Assembly: GCA_018883485.1 (NCBI GenBank)
Contig: VEQB01000075.1
Location: 1 to 8,778, forward strand
Direction of reading: 5' to 3'
Length of the DNA stretch: 8,778 nucleotides
DNA from: Bacteroidota bacterium
Lineage (GTDB): Bacteria > Bacteroidota > Bacteroidia > UKL13-3
Position numbers and translations under genes: made by a program. Of the stretch, positions 1-6,359 are shown piece after piece. Position 1 is the first letter of the stretch. Every line of letters begins with the position of its first letter. The notes below the pieces were generated by a model. The model was given only the letters and a program-made list of their open reading frames with translations. It was not told the DNA's origin and made no database searches.

Positions 1-125
1 CCTATTACCGCTCCGAAAGTTTGGAATTGCCCGCTTTGGCCTCATCCATAATGGTTAAAGTGCAAAAAGAAGGGAAAGTATTGGGATTGCAGCACATTAG
101 CTTTGACGGTGAAATATTGATTTAA
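1..125 (+). CDS. 3' end of an unrecognised upstream gene (partial)
   Basis: An open frame enters from the left edge and ends at TAA 123-125; whole codons start at position 3. The visible tail is 40 residues and ends in HISFDGEILI. It is a mix of charged and hydrophobic residues with alternating beta-strand-like character (MVKVQKEGKVLGL) and has no signal peptide, T9SS tail or repeat in view. It therefore looks like the end of an ordinary cytoplasmic enzyme rather than part of the surface-protein pair that follows. I do not recognise the family from so short a piece. The evidence for coding is the uninterrupted frame, the plausible composition and a stop followed at once by A/T-rich non-coding sequence. 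No terminator hairpin follows it before the next gene, so read-through into the next gene cannot be excluded. Confidence 0.6.
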   Translation, partial: YYRSESLELPALASSIMVKVQKEGKVLGLQHISFDGEILI

Positions 126-150
126 ATCATTAATTTATTTCGCTTTATGC

Positions 151-181
151 TTGTATTTGAGCTGGTTTAATAATACATTCG
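151..181 (+). promoter_or_regulatory. Candidate Bacteroidota-type promoter for the 2026-residue protein gene
   Basis: The Bacteroidota housekeeping promoter is a -33 TTG/TTTG and a -7 TAnnTTTG about 17-23 bases apart. Here TTG at 151-153 is followed after 20 bases by TACATTCG at 174-181, which has one mismatch in the six fixed -7 positions. Transcription would start near 188 and give a leader of about 33 bases. A second weak -7-like box, TGTATTTG at 152-159, overlaps it but has no -33 box at the right distance. The stretch 126-220 is otherwise A/T-rich with nothing else recognisable. The leader before ATG 221 has no Shine-Dalgarno sequence, as is usual in this phylum. Confidence 0.35.
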
Positions 182-220
182 ATGTGCTTTTTAGATTAAA
201 AACAATTAATTTATAATACT

Positions 221-3200
221 ATGAATAAACTTTTTTCCTACCTTTTGCTGATTCTTTTATTAAGCTTCAGGAATGATGCGATTGGTCAAGCCCCAACCTT
301 TTACAATGGGGGGCTAAAATTTAACAATACTGTTTTCACCCAAAAACAAGTTGGAAACATCAATTATGTTGGCGGTAGTTTTACCGCCATTAACGCAACC
401 ACTGGGCCATTATTAGGTATTGACCCTACTTCTTTGCAACCCGCTTCAACCGCACTGGCTGCGGTTTTTTCAAAAATTGTGGGAACGGTAAGAACAGTTA
501 GTCCGGATGGATCTGGCGGTCTATATATAGGCGGTAGTTTCACCTTTAGCAATGGTTCTACCTCTGCAACTAATTTAATGCGTGTTTCAAGTGTAGGAAC
601 CGTTATTAGTTTGCAACAATCTGCACAAATTTCAGATGTAAATAAAATTTTAGTGCACCAAGGAAGAGTTTTTGTTTGTCATAATGCTGGGATTAAATGT
701 TTTAACCAAAACACTAATTCAGAAGATTTATCTTGGCCAACTGCTCAAGTTGTTGGTGTTGCAAATGATGCCTTAGTTTATGGCAATCATATTTATTTTG
801 GAGGCAGATTTTTTGTTACAAATAATTTTAGGCCTTTAATTCGTATTACAACTAATAGCAACACCTTTGATTTTGTATGGAACCCAAATATTAGATCAAC
901 GAGCAGCATAAGCAGCACTAACAATGCTAGAATCTTTGCCTTAGAGCTGTATAATCAAAACCTCATTTTTGGCGGGCAAAATATTCTCTTTCAAGGTTCA
1001 AGTGCAAGAATGAATTTGGGGGGTATAGACCTTCAAACAAACGGTGTATTTGGCTTAGCAGTGCAGGTAAATGGAACTGTGTTGGACTTGGCGGTTGCTG
1101 GTACTAATTTATTTATTGGAGGTTCTTTTTCCTCCCTCAGAAATCCAGGAAACACCACTAACATTCTTAGAAAAAATTTAGCATTAATAACGATAGTAAA
1201 TAATAATCAAGTTTATTCAACTTTTAATCCCGATCCTAATGGCCCAGTTAATACGTTAACGGTTGCAGGCAATAGATTATTGGTAGGGGGAGCATTTTCT
1301 ACTATACAAGGACAAACAAACATTAATATTAATGCTGCAGCCTTTTCAAATGCAAATATTTTAGGGTCAGCAGCATTATTGCCAAATCTTGCGCCAAATC
1401 CAAATGGAACTGTTAATTTTATTGGGACAGTTAATAACCTCATCTTAATGGGAGGCCAGTTTACAGAGATTGAATTTGCCAAACGCAATAGGGTTGCAGC
1501 TATTAATACCCAGACAGGATTACCTACTACTTTCAATTCAACCATAAACAATGGGACGGTATTGGCCATAGAAGCTTCAGGAAATAATGTGTTTATTGGA
1601 GGAAATTTTTATGCTACTTCCGGCGGATACCCTTGCAATAATTTTATTACTTTTTTCAATACAGGAAATGTAAATAATCAAGTGGTAATGAGTTTTAATG
1701 GCATAGTTAGAAGCATTGCCACTAGTGGCCAAACAGTATTAGTAGGGGGTGATTTTACAACTGCTTCCTCCTCTAGAGTCATAGGGGGCAATTTCACTAC
1801 CACCACGAGTAATATAAATTATTTAGCATCATTTAATGTAACTAGCTTCGCCACCAGAAATACATCATTTAATGCAAATCTTGTAAGTGGTTCCAATCAA
1901 GGCGCTGTTAGGGTAGTTAAAGTTTTAGGTGGGTCTATTTTTGTTGGAGGAACTTTTAGTTCGCCTATGAATAAACTTGCTAAACTTAATCTTAATAATG
2001 GAAATGTAGTTTCAACATTTAATGCTAGAATTAACGGAACTGGATATTGGAATGGTTGGGTGAATGATATTGTGCAAATCAGCGCCAACCAAATTGCAAT
2101 TGGGGGCTTGTTTGGTTTTGGATTTAATCAAGCCTTAAATGGGAATTTTTCATTAGGAACAACAGCGAATGGAGGATTGGCAATTTTAGATTGGAATAAT
2201 GGAAATTTAATAAGCAGAAATTCCAATATTTCTGGGGAGGTTCTTTCCATGGTTAAGCCATTTGCCAATACCATCGAATATTCTGACTATACTTCAATTA
2301 AATCATTCAATATTTCTAATGGTACTTTCAGTACTTTATTATCAACTTCTGGCACCATTCAAAATATTGCTTACTATAATAATTCCTATGCATTTGGAGG
2401 GGTCTTCTCTCAAGCTGTTGGAAATATTTTCTTTTCAAATTTAGGATTTCTTAACTACACACCGCCAGCTGGTCCAACTGTAGCCGCCTCAAATTTCAAT
2501 GTAACGAATATTACTATGACTTCTATGCGCATAAATTTTACACCGGGCGGTGGACAAAGAAGAATAGTGATTGCCAGACAAAATGCATATCCTTCCGCAT
2601 TACCTAGTAATGGTGCCACTTATTCTGCCAATCAGAATATGGGTTTAGGCAGCACTATAGGCGGTGGATTCGTAATTTATGATGGTACTGGTGCATTTGC
2701 AGATTTAACTGGACTTAGTCCAAGTATTCCTTATTTTTTCTACATCATAGAATACAATGGGGCGGGTATAAATACCATGTATGGAATAAACAGACTGCAA
2801 GGAATTGGGGTAACCCAGGATTTAATGGCGCCAACGGCTTCCTCTGCCAATTTAAATTTTTCTCAAGTTACTAGTAATTCTATGCAATTAAACTGGGTAA
2901 GAGGTAATGGTCAATTTTGCCTTGTGGCTGCTAAGCAAGGCGCACCTGTTGATTTTATTCCTTCAATAAATGTTAATTACAACGCGAGTAGTAATTATGG
3001 CCAGGTTGCCTTAGGTAATGGAAATTTTGCCGTTTACAAAGGTTTATTAGGGCCAAATGTTTCTGCAATTGTTCAAGGTTTACAAGCAGGTCTTAATTAC
3101 CATTTTGCAATTTTTGAATATAATGAATTTGGCGCGTTAATTAGGTATAGAAATATTTCTCCTGCAAGGGGTAATATGCAAACTATAGGATTAGCAACCC

Positions 3201-6200
3201 CTCCAAGCAACCCCGGAAACACTATGACCTTCCAGAACTTTGGTTCCTCTACTACCCAGGTTAATTGGCAACCAGGAAATGGAAACAAGCGCCTTGTTTT
3301 GGCATTTGAAGGTTCCCTTACAGGTGTTATAAGTTCCTTTCCAAGCAATGGTTCAATCTATAGTGCCAATGCCAATTACTCAATTCCAGGAAACACAATT
3401 ATGGTGAGAGCTTCTTTAAATGGCATATCTGGATTTTATAATGGAAAAGTTGTATATAATGGATCAGGAAGTTCTGTAAATGTGACTGGCCTTTTAGCTA
3501 ATAAAGAGTATAGTTACTTAACCATTGAATATAACGAATTGCCACTATTACCAAATAGTGCAGCCTACCTAACTACTTCAAACCTGTTTGGTTCAAAAAA
3601 GACAGATCAGGCTATACAAGCACCAAGTGTAAATGCCTCTGCGCCAAGTTCTATTGAAACCCATAATGCTGCACGTTTTAGATGGGTTAATGGCAATGGA
3701 ACACAAAGAATGGTAGTAATGAGAAAGGATTTACCAGTAGATTTTACACCTACGAACAATGTTAACTATGTGGCCAGCTCAAATTATGCAAGTGGAACAG
3801 ATTTAGGAAACGGAAACAAAGTAGTATTCAATGGACCTGGTGTTGGCACTGGAGGTACAGTAGATATTTCAGGTTTATTGCCATATACCACTTATCATTT
3901 TAAAATATTTGAATATAATTCTGCTTTAAATAGTGGCACCTCTGTGATGGAATATGCTTACCGCACTGCAGGAGCAAGAACCTTCCTTACCAAAACAGCG
4001 GCACCTAATTGGCCTCGTATCGGTGGTGGCTCGGAGGCAGATGCAGCAGGTTCGGTTGCTGTAGATGCAAGTGGAAATGTTTATGTTGCTGGCACATTTA
4101 AAGGTAATTCTAATTTTGGGCTTCAAGAAATGACAGCAATTAATAACGACATTTTCTTGGCCAAATATAATGCTACAGGAAACCTTTTATGGTTAAAACA
4201 AGCAGGTGGCTCTGGCGAAGATGCAGCATCCTCAGTAGTTTTAGATGCTAGTGGCAACGTATATATAGCCGGCTCTTTCAGAAATACTGCCAATTTTGAT
4301 GCCTTAACAATTACCTCAAATGGAACCGACGATGGGTTCATTGCCAAATACAGTTCGTCTGGAAATGCATTATGGGCTAAATCTTTTGGCAGCGACAGCC
4401 AAGATGTAATAAATACGATGGCAATAGATGGGTCAGGCAATATTTTAATTGGTGGATTCCACTCAGGTAATACTGGTTTCTCTAACTCTACCCTTACCTT
4501 AACTACAAATGGTAAAAGTGATTTAATAGCAGCCAAATACAATTCGAATGGCGACCTAATTTGGGCAAGAAGCGGAGGAAGTTCTGGTTATGACTTTGGT
4601 TTTGGAATTGGAACTGATGGCAATGGCAATGTTTACATTTGTGGCGAAATTAAAGGTGCAGCAACTTTTGGTACCCAAACCAGCGGATTTGCTGGAGCCA
4701 CTGATGGAATTTTAGTTAAATATGATTCTAATGGAACTGCACAAACAGCTATAAATTATGGCAGTACAGGAGATGATAAAGCCATGTCATTGGATGTAGA
4801 CGCCAACAGCATTGTTTATATGGCTGGTATATTTAGTGGAACCGTTGCTTTTGGATCTACTAACCTCGTTTGTGCTGGTGTAACGGATGGCTATTTGGTT
4901 AAAATAAATGGCGCAAATGGTTCCGTTCAATGGGTAAGGCAACAAGGAGGTATTTCTCAGGATGGTGCAACCGGTGTTGATATTGGCAGCAATGGAGAAA
5001 TTTATGTCACTGGCACCTTTGGTGGCACGGCCAATTTTGATGCCCAATCACTTTCGTCTAATGGCAATCTAGATATTTTTGTAGCCATTTATACTAACAC
5101 AGGCGTAATGAATGTAGCTAAAAGATTTGGTGGACCAAATGACGATGCTGCTCGTGGAATTTATGCAATTCTTCCTAACAATTCTTACATATGTGGTTAT
5201 TTCAATAAAACTGCTACTTTTGGCGGTTACGAGATGTTTTCTAAAGTTCAACCTGCCCCACCTAATGGTAATTGGGATATGTTTGTGCATAATATAGGAG
5301 CTACCTATGATAGCGACCCAGCCGCAGATTTAGTGGCATGGTTTAGGTTTAATGGAAATGCCAATGATTTTAGTGGCAATAATTATAATGGAACCATTGT
5401 TTCAGTTGCCCCAAGCGGATCGGTTACTGCAATTAACGATAGAAACAATACTACAAATAGTGCCTATGATTTCCAAGGTGCTGGGCGGGTTGAATTTACC
5501 ATCCCTTCAAATCCTAATTTTAATAATTTAAATGAAGTAACCATTATGGCATGGGCAAGAGTAAACTCATTTCCAGCTGGAATGGATCATGTTATCCTAT
5601 CGAGCGATAGAGGTAACCCATTGGTTTTCGATTTATATATTGATCAGAACAGAGGTCTTCTAGGGCAAGTTATGGATGCCTCTGGAAATCCAGTGGGATC
5701 AGCCGCTAGCGCTAACTTAGCATATACACAAGGAAATTGGGCACATGTTGCATTAACCTACCAAAACGGCATACAATCTCAAATTTTCTTAAATGGAAAT
5801 GTAGAAGGTACAACACCATTCTTTAGCCCAGGTACGTGTAATTTAAGTGGCACTTCTTACACCATTGGCGCATCGGGAAATATGACAACCCCCTTTGCAT
5901 TAGCTGATAGAATGAATGGCGCAATTGATGATGTGCGTATTTATAAGCGTGCCTTAACGGCTGTGCAAATTCAAGATATTATGGCAGCTACGTCGGCATT
6001 ATCAATACCGCCAAGAGAAGAAACTACAAGATTGGGCAATAATTCTTCCAACGCGAGCTTATGGCCTAACCCAAGCAGTGGTAACATACAATTTGAAATA
6101 CTAAACGAGGAGAAACAAAATATTAATTACACCCTTGTTGATTTATCAGGTAAAATTGTTTATCAAGAAATAACCGAAGCACAGGAAATTGGATTGATTA

Positions 6201-6301
6201 GAAAATCGTTTGACCTAAGCCATCTGCCTGCAGGCTTCTATAACTTGCATGTAAGCTTGGGCCAAGTTCAAAGTAATTATAAACTTATTCTAAATAAGTA
6301 A
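221..6301 (+). CDS. Giant T9SS-secreted mosaic surface protein (delta-60 blades, Fn3-like x4, SBBP propeller, LamG, sorting tail)
   Basis: This is a complete 2026-residue secreted protein with no enzymatic motif visible. The ATG is the only sensible start: an in-frame TAA lies at 197-199 and a signal peptide follows directly. The order is: signal peptide 1-22 (hydrophobic core 8-14, cleavage after AIG, mature protein starting at Gln23); about 14 delta-60/DUF5122-like blades at 45-730, marked by GG-x-F hairpins such as YVGGSF, YIGGSF, LFIGGSF and LLVGGAF; four Fn3-like domains at about 746-1257; seven SBBP-type repeats at 1258-1696; a LamG/concanavalin-like domain at 1697-1926; a short polar linker; and a T9SS sorting tail at 1947-2026. 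The composition is rich in Asn, Gly and Ser and poor in Cys, as expected for exported beta-rich proteins. The known role of T9SS tails is export across the outer membrane, then anchoring or release. Adhesion or glycan binding through LamG and the Fn3-like domains is my inference. The gene downstream is a paralogue of the N-terminal half. Confidence 0.93.
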   Translation: MNKLFSYLLLILLLSFRNDAIGQAPTFYNGGLKFNNTVFTQKQVGNINYVGGSFTAINATTGPLLGIDPTSLQPASTALAAVFSKIVGTVRTVSPDGSGGLYIGGSFTFSNGSTSATNLMRVSSVGTVISLQQSAQISDVNKILVHQGRVFVCHNAGIKCFNQNTNSEDLSWPTAQVVGVANDALVYGNHIYFGGRFFVTNNFRPLIRITTNSNTFDFVWNPNIRSTSSISSTNNARIFALELYNQNLIFGGQNILFQGSSARMNLGGIDLQTNGVFGLAVQVNGTVLDLAVAGTNLFIGGSFSSLRNPGNTTNILRKNLALITIVNNNQVYSTFNPDPNGPVNTLTVAGNRLLVGGAFSTIQGQTNININAAAFSNANILGSAALLPNLAPNPNGTVNFIGTVNNLILMGGQFTEIEFAKRNRVAAINTQTGLPTTFNSTINNGTVLAIEASGNNVFIGGNFYATSGGYPCNNFITFFNTGNVNNQVVMSFNGIVRSIATSGQTVLVGGDFTTASSSRVIGGNFTTTTSNINYLASFNVTSFATRNTSFNANLVSGSNQGAVRVVKVLGGSIFVGGTFSSPMNKLAKLNLNNGNVVSTFNARINGTGYWNGWVNDIVQISANQIAIGGLFGFGFNQALNGNFSLGTTANGGLAILDWNNGNLISRNSNISGEVLSMVKPFANTIEYSDYTSIKSFNISNGTFSTLLSTSGTIQNIAYYNNSYAFGGVFSQAVGNIFFSNLGFLNYTPPAGPTVAASNFNVTNITMTSMRINFTPGGGQRRIVIARQNAYPSALPSNGATYSANQNMGLGSTIGGGFVIYDGTGAFADLTGLSPSIPYFFYIIEYNGAGINTMYGINRLQGIGVTQDLMAPTASSANLNFSQVTSNSMQLNWVRGNGQFCLVAAKQGAPVDFIPSINVNYNASSNYGQVALGNGNFAVYKGLLGPNVSAIVQGLQAGLNYHFAIFEYNEFGALIRYRNISPARGNMQTIGLATPPSNPGNTMTFQNFGSSTTQVNWQPGNGNKRLVLAFEGSLTGVISSFPSNGSIYSANANYSIPGNTIMVRASLNGISGFYNGKVVYNGSGSSVNVTGLLANKEYSYLTIEYNELPLLPNSAAYLTTSNLFGSKKTDQAIQAPSVNASAPSSIETHNAARFRWVNGNGTQRMVVMRKDLPVDFTPTNNVNYVASSNYASGTDLGNGNKVVFNGPGVGTGGTVDISGLLPYTTYHFKIFEYNSALNSGTSVMEYAYRTAGARTFLTKTAAPNWPRIGGGSEADAAGSVAVDASGNVYVAGTFKGNSNFGLQEMTAINNDIFLAKYNATGNLLWLKQAGGSGEDAASSVVLDASGNVYIAGSFRNTANFDALTITSNGTDDGFIAKYSSSGNALWAKSFGSDSQDVINTMAIDGSGNILIGGFHSGNTGFSNSTLTLTTNGKSDLIAAKYNSNGDLIWARSGGSSGYDFGFGIGTDGNGNVYICGEIKGAATFGTQTSGFAGATDGILVKYDSNGTAQTAINYGSTGDDKAMSLDVDANSIVYMAGIFSGTVAFGSTNLVCAGVTDGYLVKINGANGSVQWVRQQGGISQDGATGVDIGSNGEIYVTGTFGGTANFDAQSLSSNGNLDIFVAIYTNTGVMNVAKRFGGPNDDAARGIYAILPNNSYICGYFNKTATFGGYEMFSKVQPAPPNGNWDMFVHNIGATYDSDPAADLVAWFRFNGNANDFSGNNYNGTIVSVAPSGSVTAINDRNNTTNSAYDFQGAGRVEFTIPSNPNFNNLNEVTIMAWARVNSFPAGMDHVILSSDRGNPLVFDLYIDQNRGLLGQVMDASGNPVGSAASANLAYTQGNWAHVALTYQNGIQSQIFLNGNVEGTTPFFSPGTCNLSGTSYTIGASGNMTTPFALADRMNGAIDDVRIYKRALTAVQIQDIMAATSALSIPPREETTRLGNNSSNASLWPNPSSGNIQFEILNEEKQNINYTLVDLSGKIVYQEITEAQEIGLIRKSFDLSHLPAGFYNLHVSLGQVQSNYKLILNK
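353..2410 (+). repeat. Fourteen irregular delta-60/DUF5122-like blade repeats, residues about 45-730
   Basis: The blade-marking hairpin (hydrophobic-x-GG-x-F) starts at residues 49, 102, 150, 192, 248, 297, 353, 407, 457, 506, 573, 625, 687 and 723. Spacing runs from 36 to 67 residues. Positions 150 (VFVCHNAG) and 687 (YSDYTS) have lost the GG pair but fall where a blade is expected. Several inter-blade segments carry the delta-60 signature, for example FNPDPNGPV and PNPNGTV. Fourteen blades would fit two seven-bladed propellers. The count depends on accepting the two degenerate blades, so it is less certain than the family call. Confidence 0.75.
1742..1800 (+). repeat. Local 39-base tandem duplication of a blade hairpin
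   Basis: The segment GGDFTT (residues 509-514) is followed 13 residues later by GGNFTT (522-527). At the DNA level 1742-1761 and 1781-1800 agree at 15 of 20 bases. This adds a second hairpin inside blade 10 and explains the long 67-residue gap to the next blade. It looks like a small in-frame duplication that has since diverged, although chance similarity between short low-complexity motifs is possible. Confidence 0.5.
2456..3991 (+). repeat. Four tandem Fn3-like domains, residues about 746-1257
   Basis: Four units of about 120-140 residues share the same landmarks. Each has an early strand ending in N/R-[WF]-x-x-G-[NG]-G (INFTPGGG at 771, Trp892, Trp1016, Trp1155), then a hydrophobic strand with a basic residue. 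A VDF-P or S-x-PSNG turn with Y-x-A follows, then a glycine-rich LGNG-x-[VA]-[VY] strand, a V-x-GL turn, and a closing strand ending in EYN (844, 966, 1103, 1231). The V-x-GL-x(5,6)-Y-x-[FY] ending is characteristic of fibronectin type III folds; the GNG/EYN variant is common in secreted Bacteroidota proteins. The domains probably act as spacers or adhesive modules between the propellers. One more copy is in the downstream gene. Confidence 0.72.
3992..5308 (+). repeat. Seven SBBP-type beta-propeller repeats, residues 1258-1696
   Basis: Seven units of about 60 residues follow the SBBP pattern: an aromatic strand and GG-S-x-D-A at the start, then D-x-x-G-N-V-Y-V-A-G-x-F, and later D-x-[FL]-[LV]-[AV]-K-Y-x-x-x-G. 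The D of the central motif is at residues 1282, 1342, 1403, 1466, 1527 and 1587, an interval of 60-63. The seventh unit is degenerate (NNSYICGYF). Seven units would close one seven-bladed propeller. The register is much tighter than in the N-terminal blades of the same protein. The family's molecular function is generally unknown; a binding platform is the usual assumption. Confidence 0.85.
5309..5998 (+). other. LamG/concanavalin-like domain (Laminin_G_3 type), residues 1697-1926
   Basis: This jelly-roll domain opens with LVAWFRFNGNANDFSGN, continues with the AYDFQGAGRVEF strand and the EVTIMAWARV strand, then GNWAHVALTYQNG with IFLNG after it, and closes with GAIDDVRIYKRAL. These are the hallmark strands of the LamG-like superfamily found in Bacteroidota and Planctomycetota surface proteins. 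Members bind glycans or proteins, some through calcium. The ligand cannot be told from the sequence. Its place just before the sorting tail puts it near the membrane-proximal end. Confidence 0.88.
6059..6298 (+). other. Type IX secretion C-terminal sorting domain (type A), residues 1947-2026
   Basis: The last 80 residues carry the standard pattern: WPNPSSGNIQFEI at the start, then YTLVDLSGKIVYQ, then the FDLSHLPAGFYNLHV segment, and a final YKLILNK. This corresponds to the Por secretion tail family (TIGR04183-like). It directs passage through the T9SS translocon and is normally cleaved, with the mature protein attached to anionic LPS or released. It shows that the genome is expected to encode a T9SS. 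Confidence 0.95.
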
Positions 6302-6310
6302 TTTGATTAA

Positions 6311-6340
6311 GAGCTGCAGTATTCTGCAGCTCCTTTTTTT
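6311..6340 (+). terminator. Strong intrinsic (rho-independent) terminator
   Basis: A perfect 9-bp stem, GAGCTGCAG (6311-6319) with CTGCAGCTC (6324-6332), closes a TATT loop. It is followed by one C and seven Ts (6334-6340). It begins 9 bases after the stop codon of the 2026-residue protein gene, the classic position for that gene's terminator. The next gene's ATG lies only 19 bases beyond the T-run. Confidence 0.92.
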
Positions 6341-6359
6341 AACCTTTAATTTTAAAAAT

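Noticed and set aside
1..125. Assigning the upstream fragment to a named enzyme (for example a phosphoesterase or a biotin-ligase-like C-terminus)
   Set aside because: Only 40 residues are visible and no diagnostic motif is present, so any name would be a guess.
2262..2444. A 60-codon plus-strand open frame in another frame inside the first gene
   Set aside because: It overlaps delta-60 blades of the main frame, has no leader of its own and no recognisable product.
4123..4542. A 139-codon open frame on the minus strand, and similar ones at 1213-1569, 4787-5047 and 8039-8242
   Set aside because: They lie wholly inside the two large plus-strand genes, whose frames carry recognisable repeats throughout. 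The antisense products show no domain or coherent start context and arise from the biased codon use of Asn/Gly-rich repeats.
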